In this document: piece after piece, positions 41,165 to 49,921 of the stretch
How positions within the stretch are numbered: position 1 is the stretch's first letter
Layout of the letters: every line of letters starts with the position of its first letter
Assembly (NCBI RefSeq): GCF_001866655.1
Contig: NZ_MLYR01000019.1
Location: 1-64,000 of the forward strand
DNA: 64,000 bases
From: Bacillus sp. MUM 116
GTDB lineage: Bacteria > Bacillota > Bacilli > Bacillales > Cytobacillaceae
Direction of reading: 5' to 3'
Notes under the pieces: model-generated
The model's input: only the letters and a program-made list of their open reading frames with translations
Database searches by the model: none
What the model was told of the DNA's origin: nothing
Program-made: the position numbers and the translations under genes

Positions 41165-41974
41165 TTATTGTTTTAAAGTACTTAAATCCGGTTCGAACTT
41201 AAACCATTTTTGATAAATTTTTGTGTATTCTCCGTTATCCATCATCTTCTTAAATGCCTGGTCAAATTCAGCCTTTAACTTGCTTCCCTTTGGAAACAAA
41301 ACACCGTAAAACTCTTTTTGGAATGCTGAATCATCCTGAATCACAACAAATTTTTCATTTGGATTATTTTTTACATACTGCTCTACCACTGTATTATCCG
41401 CAACAACAGCATCTGCTCCACCGCTTTTTAGCTCCATAATTGCCAGATTATTATCTTTGAATTTTTTAAGTTTCGAATTATTTTTTCCATACAATGCTTC
41501 TACCGCCGATTGACCGGTTGTCCCATTTTGCACGGCAACCACTTTATCCTTTAGATCTGCAGCACTCTTGATGGAACTTCCTTTTGGAACCAGGATTTCA
41601 TTTTTAGAAAGGAAGTAAGGTGTAGAAAAATCGTATGTTTGTTTACGTTCATCATTGATGGTAATCGCACCAACACCGATATCGGCATTTTTTCCTTTTA
41701 CTTCAACAAATAGCGGTTCCCAGCCGACATGTTCAACCTTTACGTCATAGCCGGCTTCTTTGGCAGCAGCTTGAATGAAATCAATATCAAAGCCGACAAT
41801 TTTCCCTTTATCCATGTATTCAAATGGCGCGTAGGCTGCATTAGTTACGACCCTTAACGTCTTTTTGGCGTCTCCGTTTGCGCTGCCATTTGTCTTTTCA
41901 CTAGTTCCACAGGCTGATAGAATACAGATCAGTGCAAAAACTAAAATGGTAGAAATAATTTTAACCTTCTTCAT
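41165..41974 (-). CDS. Amino acid ABC transporter binding lipoprotein (copy 1)
   Basis: 269 residues. Lipobox ILSACG at about residue 19, then an SBP type 3 fold: TLRVVTNAAYAPFEYMDKGKIVGFD, GVGAITINDERKQTYDFSTPYF and KSGGADAVVADNTVVEQYV. It shares most residues with the copy at 42244-43056. GGGGG before ATG. It is the binding protein closest to the permease; ligand probably a polar or basic amino acid. Confidence 0.9.
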   Translation of the reverse strand: MKKVKIISTILVFALICILSACGTSEKTNGSANGDAKKTLRVVTNAAYAPFEYMDKGKIVGFDIDFIQAAAKEAGYDVKVEHVGWEPLFVEVKGKNADIGVGAITINDERKQTYDFSTPYFLSKNEILVPKGSSIKSAADLKDKVVAVQNGTTGQSAVEALYGKNNSKLKKFKDNNLAIMELKSGGADAVVADNTVVEQYVKNNPNEKFVVIQDDSAFQKEFYGVLFPKGSKLKAEFDQAFKKMMDNGEYTKIYQKWFKFEPDLSTLKQ

Positions 41975-42195
41975 TTTTTAACCCCCAATATTTTTTCATA
42001 AAAATATTAATAATATTCCGAATAAATAATATTATAGACTATTTTTAAAACAATTTCTATAAATATCGGGAATATTTCGAATATACATGAATATAATTTT
42101 TGTTGTATCATTATTCATTATTTATTAGATTACTATTTTAATACGGTAAATACATGCTTTCCTAATAATATTTTCAATAGATTTTTGCTATAACG

Positions 42196-42238
42196 AAAAA
42201 TTGCGTAACAGCTAATACTTTAGCGTTACGCAATTTTT
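42196..42238 (-). terminator. Terminator-like hairpin after second binding protein gene
   Basis: AAAAATTGCGTAAC pairs with GTTACGCAATTTTT. Duplicate of the hairpin at 41111-41159. Confidence 0.85.
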
Positions 42239-42243
42239 CATTA

Positions 42244-43056
42244 CTATTGTTGTTTTAGTGCCTTTAAATCTGGATCAACCTTAAACCATTTTTGATAAAC
42301 TTTTGTGTATTCTCCATTCTCAATCACTTTTTGGATTGCTTTATCAAATTCCGCTTTTAACTTGCTTCCTTTTGGAAACATTAAACCGTAGAATTCTTTT
42401 GCAAAAGCCGAATCGTCTGTAATAACCACAAAATTGTCATTTGGATTATTTTTTACATATTGTTCAACAACCGTGTTATCCGCAACAACGGCTTCAGCCC
42501 CGCCACTCTTGAGCTCCATAATCGCCAGGTTATTATTTTTGAATTTTTTCAGCTTTGAATTATTTTTCCCAATTAATGCTTCAACCGCTTCTTGACCGGT
42601 TGTACCATTTTGAACGGCAATGACTTTATCTTTTAAGTCGGCAGCGCTCTTAATTGGGCTGTCTTTTGGAACCAGGATTTCATTTTTAGAAAGGAAGTAC
42701 GGAGTAGAAAAATCATAAGTTTGTTTACGCTCATCATTGATGGTTATAGCAGAAATTCCGAAATCCGCAGTTTTGCCTTTAATTTCTACGAATAAAGGAT
42801 CCCAGCCAACATGTTCAATTTTTACATTATAGCCTGCTTCTTTTCCAACTGCATTAAGGAAGTCTACATCAAAACCAACTACTTTACCTTTATCCATATA
42901 CTCAAATGGTGCATAAGCCGCATCGGTTACGACTCGTAAAGTCTTTTTTTCCTCCCCTTTAGGGCTGCCACTTGTTTTATCACTCGTACCGCAGGCCGAT
43001 AAAACAAACATCAAGGAAAAGACTAATAGCGTTGAAAAGATTTTAAACTTCTTCAT
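42244..43056 (-). CDS. Amino acid ABC transporter binding lipoprotein (copy 2)
   Basis: 270 residues, lipobox VLSACG, near-duplicate of the downstream copy (same ITINDERKQTYDFSTPYFLSK and LKSGGAEAVVADNTVVEQYV blocks). GGAGG before ATG 43056. It probably captures a related ligand or extends the range of the shared permease. Upstream lie a TnrA box (43165-43181) and a Fur-like sequence (43146-43160) that may control it. Confidence 0.9.
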   Translation of the reverse strand: MKKFKIFSTLLVFSLMFVLSACGTSDKTSGSPKGEEKKTLRVVTDAAYAPFEYMDKGKVVGFDVDFLNAVGKEAGYNVKIEHVGWDPLFVEIKGKTADFGISAITINDERKQTYDFSTPYFLSKNEILVPKDSPIKSAADLKDKVIAVQNGTTGQEAVEALIGKNNSKLKKFKNNNLAIMELKSGGAEAVVADNTVVEQYVKNNPNDNFVVITDDSAFAKEFYGLMFPKGSKLKAEFDKAIQKVIENGEYTKVYQKWFKVDPDLKALKQQ

Positions 43057-43145
43057 TTTCTACCTCCAAAGTTTTTATCAAAATATCAATAACATTTTGA
43101 ATATACAATAACGTCCATATTTTTTAAAGTATTTTCTGAAAATAA

Positions 43146-43160
43146 AGATAATTATTAAAT
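43146..43160. promoter_or_regulatory. Fur-box-like sequence
   Basis: AGATAATTATTAAAT matches TGATAATNATTATCA at 10 of 14 defined positions. It lies between the divergent binding-protein gene and the small FbpA-like gene pair. Confidence 0.35.
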
Positions 43161-43164
43161 TGTT

Positions 43165-43181
43165 TGTTATGTTTTCTGACA
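43165..43181. promoter_or_regulatory. TnrA/GlnR box
   Basis: TGTTATGTTTTCTGACA is an exact TGTNA-N7-TNACA. Lies between divergent genes (43056 minus, 43248 plus). Confidence 0.6.
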
Positions 43182-43247
43182 AATTCACTGACAAGAATTA
43201 AAAAAATCGCTATCTTTACGATACAAACTATTGAAAGGAAGATTTAT

Positions 43248-43385
43248 ATGTATCGAAAAAACGAAATCCAACTGGCAGCGAAAATAGTCAAATTGGATTT
43301 ATTACGAGACGAACTTTATGAGGAATTAATCAAACAGCTGGGTTCGAAGGCACATGAACTTTTAAGGAAAGTTCAAAATCAATAA
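43248..43385 (+). CDS. Small protein of unknown function
   Basis: 45 residues; GAAAGGAAG before ATG 43248. A longer in-frame reading to 43164 has no ribosome site. Sequence is one amphipathic helix (NEIQLAAKIVKLDLLRDELYEELIKQLG). It lies 13 bases before an FbpA-like gene, so both should be co-transcribed. Family not recognised. Confidence 0.6.
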   Translation: MYRKNEIQLAAKIVKLDLLRDELYEELIKQLGSKAHELLRKVQNQ

Positions 43386-43398
43386 AGGAGGGATCCAT

Positions 43399-43560
43399 AT
43401 GTCTACCCATTTACGGATAGGAATAGACACTCTAAAAAATTTTTACATTAATAAGTTAATTCGCTTAGGTTATGATAAAGACTTAAAAAATGAATTAGCC
43501 TCTCTTACTTTAAGCGAATTAAAATTAATCCTGAAAAATCAAACCCCCACTCAAAATTGA
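43399..43560 (+). CDS. Small Fur-regulated basic protein A (FbpA)-like
   Basis: 53 residues with AAAGGAGGG before ATG 43399. The stretch FYINKLIRLGYDKDLKNELASLTLSELKLILK matches, from memory, the NKLIALGxxK..LxxLTLSELE pattern of Bacillus FbpA, a small Fur-controlled protein linked to iron-sparing. Basic overall. Assignment is by pattern only. Confidence 0.5.
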   Translation: MSTHLRIGIDTLKNFYINKLIRLGYDKDLKNELASLTLSELKLILKNQTPTQN

Positions 43561-43614
43561 AGACACAATCCAATCCATTATGTTTTATACAATTTATAGA
43601 AAAATCCATTCCAA

Positions 43615-43654
43615 TGTGAGAAATTTTAACATAAAATGTTATAAAGTTTATAAT
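43615..43654 (+). promoter_or_regulatory. TnrA box and -10 of tnrA
   Basis: TGTGAGAAATTTTAACA (43615-43631) is an exact TGTNA-N7-TNACA; TATAAT at 43649-43654 is a -10. B. subtilis tnrA is known to be autoregulated. Confidence 0.65.
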
Positions 43655-43693
43655 CTTTAAAAAATAGATTAACAGAGCGTGGTGAGGAAATAA

Positions 43694-44023
43694 ATGGGGA
43701 AAGATTTGTCTTATAAAGATAAGAAGGTTATTACCATCGGAGTAGTCAGAGATCTAACCGGTCTATCCGAAAGACAAATCCGCTATTATGAAGAGAGAAA
43801 ACTTATTTTCCCAGAAAGATCAGGCGGTGGAAGTCGTAAATATTCCTTTAATGATGTTGAATTATTAATGGAAATAGCAAATAAGATTGAAGACGGGATA
43901 CAAACCCACGAAATCAGAAAAGAAATGCTTCGGGAACAAAAGAAGCAAAATCAGGATGAAATACGTAGAAAAATGATTCAAGGGCAACTAAACGCCCAAT
44001 TCGGATTAAGAAAAGGCCAGTAA
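43694..44023 (+). CDS. tnrA: Global nitrogen regulator TnrA (MerR family)
   Basis: 109 residues. The N-terminal [20 protein letters not shown] and [17 protein letters not shown] helix-turn-helix, and the C-terminal glutamine-synthetase-binding tail [10 protein letters not shown], correspond closely to B. subtilis TnrA. Activates nitrogen-scavenging genes and represses others when glutamine is low; it is blocked by feedback-inhibited glutamine synthetase. GAGGAAATAA precedes ATG. Followed by a terminator (44057-44095) and then amtB. Confidence 0.95.
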   Translation: MGKDLSYKDKKVITIGVVRDLTGLSERQIRYYEERKLIFPERSGGGSRKYSFNDVELLMEIANKIEDGIQTHEIRKEMLREQKKQNQDEIRRKMIQGQLNAQFGLRKGQ

Positions 44024-44056
44024 ATTGGTGAAACCTCGGAAAGATTCTTGAGTCTC

Positions 44057-44095
44057 AGCCTCGCTGCTACAAAAGCGGGCTTTTTATTTTTGTTC
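44057..44095 (+). terminator. Terminator of tnrA
   Basis: AGCCTCGCT and AGCGGGCT pair with one bulge, followed by TTTTTATTTTT. Confidence 0.8.
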
Positions 44096-44138
44096 TGCCC
44101 CCTAAATGATTTTAGTAATCTTTAAGTAGAAAAAACCA

Positions 44139-44155
44139 TGTAAGATAATCTCACA
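44139..44155 (+). promoter_or_regulatory. TnrA box upstream of amtB
   Basis: TGTAAGATAATCTCACA is an exact TGTNA-N7-TNACA, 88 bases before the amtB start, where an activator site is expected. Confidence 0.75.
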
Positions 44156-44205
44156 TATTTATAGATATTAATCTCCCGCTCGTGTCAAAATACAAATACA
44201 ACCAA

Positions 44206-44222
44206 TGTTAACAAAATTAACA
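44206..44222 (+). promoter_or_regulatory. Second TnrA/GlnR box, next to the amtB ribosome site
   Basis: TGTTAACAAAATTAACA is an exact and almost perfectly palindromic TGTNA-N7-TNACA, ending 20 bases before ATG 44243. At this place binding would more likely block than activate. Confidence 0.65.
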
Positions 44223-44242
44223 TAACTAAAGGGGGAGAACTA

Positions 44243-45508
44243 ATGGATACTTTGTTTTTATTAAACAGTATATGGGTTATGGTAGGTGCAGTCCTAGTCA
44301 TCCTAATGATTGGAGGATTTATTCTTCTTGAAACCGGTTCAACCAGAATGAAAAATGCCGGACATATCGCCGGTAAAACAATCCTTACCTTTAGCATAAG
44401 CTCCATCATTTTTTGGACTGCAGGATATGGATTAACCTTTGGCAAAGGAAATGAATGGATTGGCCTATCGGACTTTTTCTACTCTGGTTACAACATAAAA
44501 GGACTATCACTTTCTGGTTCTGTATTCTTTTTATTCCAATTAGCTTTTGCTGGTATTTCTTTAACCATTGCATTTGGCGGATTTGCAGAACGGGCAAAAT
44601 TAGCGGTATATCTTGTATTTGCGGTCCTTTTCTCTGTACTTGTATATCCTCCTATCGCTCACTGGATTTGGGGCGGCGGCTGGTTGGCAGAGCATGGAAA
44701 ACAGGATTTTGCAGGCTCAACGGTAGTTCATTTAACTGGTGCAATGGCTGCACTCGCAGCTACGATTCTATTAAAACCACGGATTGGAAAATACAATAAA
44801 GATGGATCTCCTAATCATATCGCCGGACATAACCAAGTATTCACAGCATTAAGCGTTTTGCTTTTATGGGTTGGCTGGTTCGGATTCAATGCGGGGAGTA
44901 CATTATCTGCTGATAAAGCATTTTTTGGTTTTGTTGCTCTAAATACAAACTTGGGTGCAGCAGCCGGTACCGTATCTGCGATGATAATTTCTTGGATGGT
45001 TATGGGAAAAGCGGATGTGCCGATGATGTTAAATGGCGCTTTAGCTGGATTAGTTGCTATTACTGCTTCCTGTGGATTTGTCGCTACATGGGCGGCTGTT
45101 GTTATTGGTTTTATCGCCGGGGTCCTTGTATTTTACAGCATTCGTTTCTTTGAAAAAATAAAAATAGATGATCCAATTGCCGCCTTGTCCGTACACGGAA
45201 CAGCCGGGGTATGGGGAACTTTATCCAATGGTTTATTCGCAACAAAGGAATTGGCAACAGTCGGCAAACCGGGATTATTTTATGGAGGTGGATTCCATCA
45301 ACTTGGTGTTCAAGCTATGGGAGTTCTTGCCTGTGCCGCATACGCCTTTATTGTATCGTTTATCATCCTGGCCATTATGAAAGCGGCCATGAACGGTTTA
45401 CGTGTCACAGAAGAAGAGGAAATCATTGGACTGGATATGAGCGAGCATGGAAGCTATGCGTATCCAGAATTATTAGAAGTGGAACAAAAACGGAAAGCTC
45501 ACCTTTAA
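44243..45508 (+). CDS. amtB: Ammonium transporter AmtB/NrgA
   Basis: 421 residues, about 11 membrane segments. Family blocks: VHLTGAMAALAATILLKPR, NTNLGAAAGTVSAMIISW and DDPIAALSVHGTAGVWGTLSNGLFA with the pore histidines. AAAGGGGGAG precedes ATG 44243. Two TnrA boxes upstream. In B. subtilis the next gene is glnK (nrgB); here a DUF294 gene takes that place. Confidence 0.94.
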   Translation: MDTLFLLNSIWVMVGAVLVILMIGGFILLETGSTRMKNAGHIAGKTILTFSISSIIFWTAGYGLTFGKGNEWIGLSDFFYSGYNIKGLSLSGSVFFLFQLAFAGISLTIAFGGFAERAKLAVYLVFAVLFSVLVYPPIAHWIWGGGWLAEHGKQDFAGSTVVHLTGAMAALAATILLKPRIGKYNKDGSPNHIAGHNQVFTALSVLLLWVGWFGFNAGSTLSADKAFFGFVALNTNLGAAAGTVSAMIISWMVMGKADVPMMLNGALAGLVAITASCGFVATWAAVVIGFIAGVLVFYSIRFFEKIKIDDPIAALSVHGTAGVWGTLSNGLFATKELATVGKPGLFYGGGFHQLGVQAMGVLACAAYAFIVSFIILAIMKAAMNGLRVTEEEEIIGLDMSEHGSYAYPELLEVEQKRKAHL

Positions 45509-45583
45509 AAAGGGGTGGTGTGGTCAATCCCTATTCAAAGGGATTGACCTGCCATTAATGTTTTTCAGTAAAGGAGGGAAAGA

Positions 45584-46540
45584 ATGGAGTACCCTGCCTT
45601 CTCGGAAATTAAGAAGCTCAGAGACAAGCAAATAAAAGAAACTGTTCATGATCACTTTAAACTGAATCGATTACACGAAGAAATCATAAAGCAAGTAGTG
45701 AGCAGTGCAATAAATCATCTCACCAAGCAAATTGGACCTCCCCCATCACCATTTTCATTTTTTGCAATGGGCAGTGCCGGGAGATTGGAACAATCCATCT
45801 GGAGTGACCAAGACCATGGAATTATCTACCAAAATCAAAGAGATGAAACGAAAATCTATTTCTTAACGTTAGGGAAAGTAATTTCACATTATCTACATGA
45901 AGCCGGGTATGAATACTGTGACGGTGGGGTGATGGCTAGCAGCCCGTTATGGTGTAAATCTCTTCCCGAATGGCAAGAGCAGCTAATCAACTGGATAACC
46001 GAATCCTCTTGGGAATCCATTCGGCACCTCCTAATCTTTATTGATGGACGAACCATTTTCGGAGAACACACATACATTCACCAATTAAAATCCATGATTT
46101 ACGACATGGTAAAAAAAGAAAATTTACTTCCACGAATTCTAAACAATACTCTTCATGTTAAAAAAGGAATTGGCATTTTAGGACAATTTTTAATAGAAAC
46201 TCATGGAAGCTATATTGGCTCAATTAATCTAAAGGAAATTGCATTTTTTCCATATGTAAATGCTGTCCGTCTCTTAGCCATCAAAGAACAGTTACAAGAA
46301 ACCTCTACCTTATCAAGGCTTACTCAGTTGCAATTTCAAGATAAAGATCGCTATAAAGAGCAGTTTTTAAAATTGTTAAAATACAGATTAACTTTTGGAA
46401 ATCATACCGATTATGAATCCGGACACTTTTTACCTATTGCCACCCTATCAAAGCAGCAAAAGAATGAGCTTAAAGATATCATCAAAAATGGTATAAGGCT
46501 TCTTCAAATGAGTAAAAAGCTTGCGGGAAAGGAAGATTAA
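45584..46540 (+). CDS. DUF294-type putative nucleotidyltransferase (GlnD-like domain)
   Basis: 318 residues. FAMGSAGRLEQSIWSDQDHGIIY matches the GSxGRxE...SDxD nucleotidyltransferase core shared with GlnD/UR-UTase and DUF294 proteins; a DUF294 C-terminal helical region follows. The usual N-terminal CBS or cyclic-nucleotide domain is absent. TAAAGGAGGG precedes ATG. It is directly followed by a DnaQ-like exonuclease gene, a pair known from other bacteria. Function in nitrogen control is inferred from amtB and tnrA next door. Confidence 0.82.
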   Translation: MEYPAFSEIKKLRDKQIKETVHDHFKLNRLHEEIIKQVVSSAINHLTKQIGPPPSPFSFFAMGSAGRLEQSIWSDQDHGIIYQNQRDETKIYFLTLGKVISHYLHEAGYEYCDGGVMASSPLWCKSLPEWQEQLINWITESSWESIRHLLIFIDGRTIFGEHTYIHQLKSMIYDMVKKENLLPRILNNTLHVKKGIGILGQFLIETHGSYIGSINLKEIAFFPYVNAVRLLAIKEQLQETSTLSRLTQLQFQDKDRYKEQFLKLLKYRLTFGNHTDYESGHFLPIATLSKQQKNELKDIIKNGIRLLQMSKKLAGKED

Positions 46541-46541
46541 A

Positions 46542-47273
46542 TTGAGGATGAACGAAATGATTCAATTCTTGCGGCAAATATCTGGAAAACTTAATTCGAA
46601 TATTTATGCAGGCATCCAAGGGACCTTCAATCCTCAACATTTATCATTCATAAGAAACCTCCAAAAGGAAATGAAAGAGAAAAACTACTTGGATACTCCG
46701 ATGCAAAAATTACGTGTTGTTATATTTGATTTGGAAACAACAGGTTTCTTTCCTGAAAAAGGGGACCGCGTTCTATCAATTGGAGCCATCAAAATGACCG
46801 GTGCAACAATTGAACAGGATGAAACATTTTATTCTTTATTAAAATCGGAACTCCCTCTTTCCGACGAAATTATCACTTTAACCAACTTAACAGACAATGA
46901 AATACAAAACGCACCAGAGGCAAAACAGGTTCTCATTCAATTTTTTCAGTTTGTAAATAGCGATATTCTTGTTGCCCATCACTCCATACATGAAAAAACC
47001 TTTATGCAAAAATTGACTTGGGACCTTCTAAAAATAAGTTTTGGACACCGAATCATCGACACCTCTTTCTTGATTCGTCTCTCGAACCCTCCTCTTCGAT
47101 CCATGTCACTGGATGAGATTTGCAAAGAATGTGAGATTGAAATCAATAACCGCCACCATGCACTTGGAGATGCCATCATGACTGCACAAATTTGGGGATA
47201 TTATTTAAAAAAGGCTCAAGAGAAGGGATTTAAAACTATGAGAGAAGTTTATGAATTCCTGGTAAAAAATTAA
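46542..47273 (+). CDS. DnaQ-like 3'-5' exonuclease (DEDDh)
   Basis: About 243 residues. The DEDDh motifs are VVIFDLETTGFFPEKGDRVLSIGA (ExoI), ILVAHHSIHEKTFMQ (ExoII) and NRHHALGDAIMTAQIW (ExoIII). TTG 46542 has GGAAG six bases upstream; ATG 46548 and ATG 46557 are alternatives. Together with the DUF294 gene it forms an operon behind amtB. Probably acts on DNA or RNA ends; substrate unknown. Confidence 0.85.
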   Translation: MRMNEMIQFLRQISGKLNSNIYAGIQGTFNPQHLSFIRNLQKEMKEKNYLDTPMQKLRVVIFDLETTGFFPEKGDRVLSIGAIKMTGATIEQDETFYSLLKSELPLSDEIITLTNLTDNEIQNAPEAKQVLIQFFQFVNSDILVAHHSIHEKTFMQKLTWDLLKISFGHRIIDTSFLIRLSNPPLRSMSLDEICKECEIEINNRHHALGDAIMTAQIWGYYLKKAQEKGFKTMREVYEFLVKN

Positions 47274-47748
47274 ATTAACAATTCTACAATAGTAATCATT
47301 GGACAAAACAGGATAATTAAAACCTATTAAAAAGGGATCCCTAATTGCCATTTTTTCCTTTATATCCCCGTATATCCTTCCTTTTTCTCTCCTATAAAAA
47401 TCAAAAGAGATTGTAAAATAAAAATTTTTAAAATTTTTTTATTCTTGCTTTTTCCTTAACATGACAACATTGTAAACGCTACCAGATTTCAAGACTAGTT
47501 TGAATTGTCAGATTTTATTGTTGACCATGTATACAAATTGGAGTTATGATAACTGACAATAAAACTTATAAAAAAGTGATGAGTTGAACACAGCCTTTTT
47601 TCATTCTTAGTTAGTAGGAAGGTGGAGGCAATTCTTTTCAACCACTTTTTAATCATTTGTTAGAAAATTCAGAGCAAATAGTACAACAGACATATCTAAT
47701 CATCAATTTGCTGCAAAGTATGCAATTGTAAGTTAGGAGGCGCGAAAA
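47274..47748 (+). promoter_or_regulatory. Regulatory region of ilvD with promoter, cre-like and CodY-like sites
   Basis: TTGACC (47521-47526), 18 bases, TATGAT (47545-47550) is a likely promoter. TTGTCAG before it and CTGACAA after it form an inverted repeat flanking the promoter. TGTAAACGCTACCA (47471-47484) matches the cre consensus at 13 of 14. ATTTGTTAGAAAATT (47655-47669) matches the CodY box AATTTTCWGAAAATT at 12 of 15. The rest of the 475 bases is AT-rich without a gene. Confidence 0.45.
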
Positions 47749-49416
47749 ATGCGCAGCGATATGATTAAAAAAGGGATTGACCGAGCTCCCCACCGAAGCC
47801 TTTTATACGCAACTGGGGTAAAAGTGAGTGACCTTGATAAGCCGTTCATCGGTGTATGTAACTCCTATATTGATATTATCCCAGGGCACAGACACCTTAA
47901 TCATTTCGGTGAAATTGTAAAAGAGGCCATTCGCGAAGCAGGCGGAATACCTTTTGAGTTTAATACCATCGGTGTTGATGATGGAATTGCAATGGGACAT
48001 ATCGGGATGAGATACTCCCTTCCAAGCCGGGAAATCATCGCCGATAGTGCTGAAACTGTAATTAACGCACACTGGTTTGATGGTGTATTTTATATTCCAA
48101 ACTGTGACAAAATCACACCGGGAATGTTGATGGCAGCTGCCAGAACAAATGTCCCATCGGTATTTGTCTCAGGCGGACCAATGGAAGCAGGAAAAACCTC
48201 TTCTGGAGAAAACCTTTCCCTTACTTCTGTTTTCGAGGGTGTTGGATCTTATCATAAAGGTACAATGACCGAGCAGGAGTTATACGAAATTGAAACAAGT
48301 GCATGTCCAACATGCGGTTCATGTTCAGGAATGTTTACAGCGAATTCAATGAACTGTTTGATGGAGGTACTCGGCATGACCGTTCCTGGTAACGGAACAA
48401 TTGTAGCAACCTCCGAAGAAAGACACGAATTGATTCGTCAAGCTGCAAAGCATTTGATTGAATTAGTGAAAAAAGATATCCGCCCACGCGATATCATGAC
48501 AAGAGAAGCTATTGACAATGCGTTCGCATTAGATATGGCCATGGGAGGATCAACCAATACGGTATTACATACCTTGGCAATCGCTCATGAAGCCGGTATT
48601 GAATACGATTTACGTGATATTAATAAGATTGCAGAAAAAGTTCCTTATCTTGCCAAAATCATGCCAGCATCTAATTATTCGATGGATGATGTTCATAGAG
48701 CAGGTGGTGTCAGTGCCATCCTTAATGAACTTTGTAAGGTTGAAGGAGCACTTAATAAGGATTGCATTTCAATCACAGGAAATACACTTGCTGAGAATGT
48801 GGAAAATGCAAAAATCACCAACGAAACCGTCATTCGGACAAAAGATAATCCATACAGCCCTGTTGGCGGACTATCTATCCTTTACGGAAACATTGCTCCA
48901 GATGGCGGAGTAATCAAAGTTGGTGCTGTGGATCCATCTATAAAAACCTTCTTGGGTGAAGCAATTGTATTTGAATCCCAAGATGAAGCGCAGGAAAACA
49001 TTAACAATGGAACTGTAAAATCTGGTCATGTTGTTGTTATTCGTTATGAAGGTCCAAAAGGCGGTCCGGGAATGCCGGAAATGCTGGCTCCTACTTCTGC
49101 GATTGCCGGAAGGGGCTTAGAAAAGGAAATTGCCCTGATTACAGACGGCCGATTCTCAGGTGCCAGCCGTGGTATCTCCATCGGTCATATTTCACCGGAA
49201 GCAGCAGAAGGCGGACCAATCGCATTGATTGAGAATGGTGATAAAATCCTGATCAATTTAACTGAACGTTCGATTGAACTTTTAGTGGATGATGAGGTTT
49301 TAGCTGAAAGACGCCGCAATTGGGTGAAACCTGAGCCAAAAATCAAATCTGGTTATCTTGCAAAATATGCAAAACTTGTTACCTCTGCTAATACTGGCGG
49401 AGTTATGAAAATCTAA
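47749..49416 (+). CDS. ilvD: Dihydroxy-acid dehydratase IlvD
   Basis: 555 residues. Cluster cysteine motifs [15 protein letters not shown] and [17 protein letters not shown], and [17 protein letters not shown], are hallmark IlvD/EDD blocks. The C-terminus [23 protein letters not shown] is complete. TAGGAGG precedes ATG. Iron-sulphur enzyme that makes the 2-keto acids of valine and isoleucine. Upstream of the T-box controlled ilvB operon. Confidence 0.96.
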   Translation: MRSDMIKKGIDRAPHRSLLYATGVKVSDLDKPFIGVCNSYIDIIPGHRHLNHFGEIVKEAIREAGGIPFEFNTIGVDDGIAMGHIGMRYSLPSREIIADSAETVINAHWFDGVFYIPNCDKITPGMLMAAARTNVPSVFVSGGPMEAGKTSSGENLSLTSVFEGVGSYHKGTMTEQELYEIETSACPTCGSCSGMFTANSMNCLMEVLGMTVPGNGTIVATSEERHELIRQAAKHLIELVKKDIRPRDIMTREAIDNAFALDMAMGGSTNTVLHTLAIAHEAGIEYDLRDINKIAEKVPYLAKIMPASNYSMDDVHRAGGVSAILNELCKVEGALNKDCISITGNTLAENVENAKITNETVIRTKDNPYSPVGGLSILYGNIAPDGGVIKVGAVDPSIKTFLGEAIVFESQDEAQENINNGTVKSGHVVVIRYEGPKGGPGMPEMLAPTSAIAGRGLEKEIALITDGRFSGASRGISIGHISPEAAEGGPIALIENGDKILINLTERSIELLVDDEVLAERRRNWVKPEPKIKSGYLAKYAKLVTSANTGGVMKI

Positions 49417-49499
49417 TCATTAAATTCCAAGGGATTTGATTAGCACCCCTCCCCTTCCACAGAGAAGTAAAGGTGCTAAAACCATTTTGACAACGGAAT

Positions 49500-49835
49500 A
49501 TTTATAAATCGATGACGGGAATAAAGGAATAAGAACCTTGTATTTTCAGAGAGTCGGGGTTGCTGTGAGCCCGGCAATACAACTTATTCTGACATCATCC
49601 CTGAGTGTTGGACTGAACGGCTTTAGCCCAGTAGGTTCAATCGGGTGCTAATTCTTAGGCACCTGTTACTAAAAGAAGCGTTATTCCATTTAATATCGCT
49701 TCATAAGGCAGTATTCGTGAGGATACTGTAAAACCGGGTGGTACCGAGAAAAGGAAGGTTCTTTTCTCCCCGATTACTCTGCTATTTCTTTTTAACTGCA
49801 GTTTATCGGAGAGAAAAGGACCTTTTTTAATATGA
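49500..49835 (+). ncRNA. T-box leader upstream of ilvB, specifier probably ATC (Ile)
   Basis: AGAGAGTCGGGG and the stem I arms GGAATAAG/CTTATTC are visible; TGACATCATCCC on the 3' side places ATC (Ile) in the specifier position. GGGTGGTACC (49737-49746) is the T-box sequence. The terminator is CTTTTCTCCCCGAT paired with ATCGGAGAGAAAAG, then TTTTTT (about 49756-49830). Uncharged tRNA should prevent termination. A CodY-like AATTTTTTAAAATAT follows at 49879-49893. The Ile call depends on my reading of the loop; Leu (CTC) is the B. subtilis state. Confidence 0.9.
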
Positions 49836-49921
49836 TTCAAATGATTAGATATTTGGCTTCAAAACAAAGTTGTATACTAATTTTTTAAAATATTCAAATA
49901 ACCCTAAGGAGGGATTACGAC

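Noticed and set aside
46521..46541. Upstream start for the exonuclease at 46521
   Set aside because: It would lie inside the DUF294 gene and lacks a ribosome site; TTG 46542 or the ATGs after it fit better.
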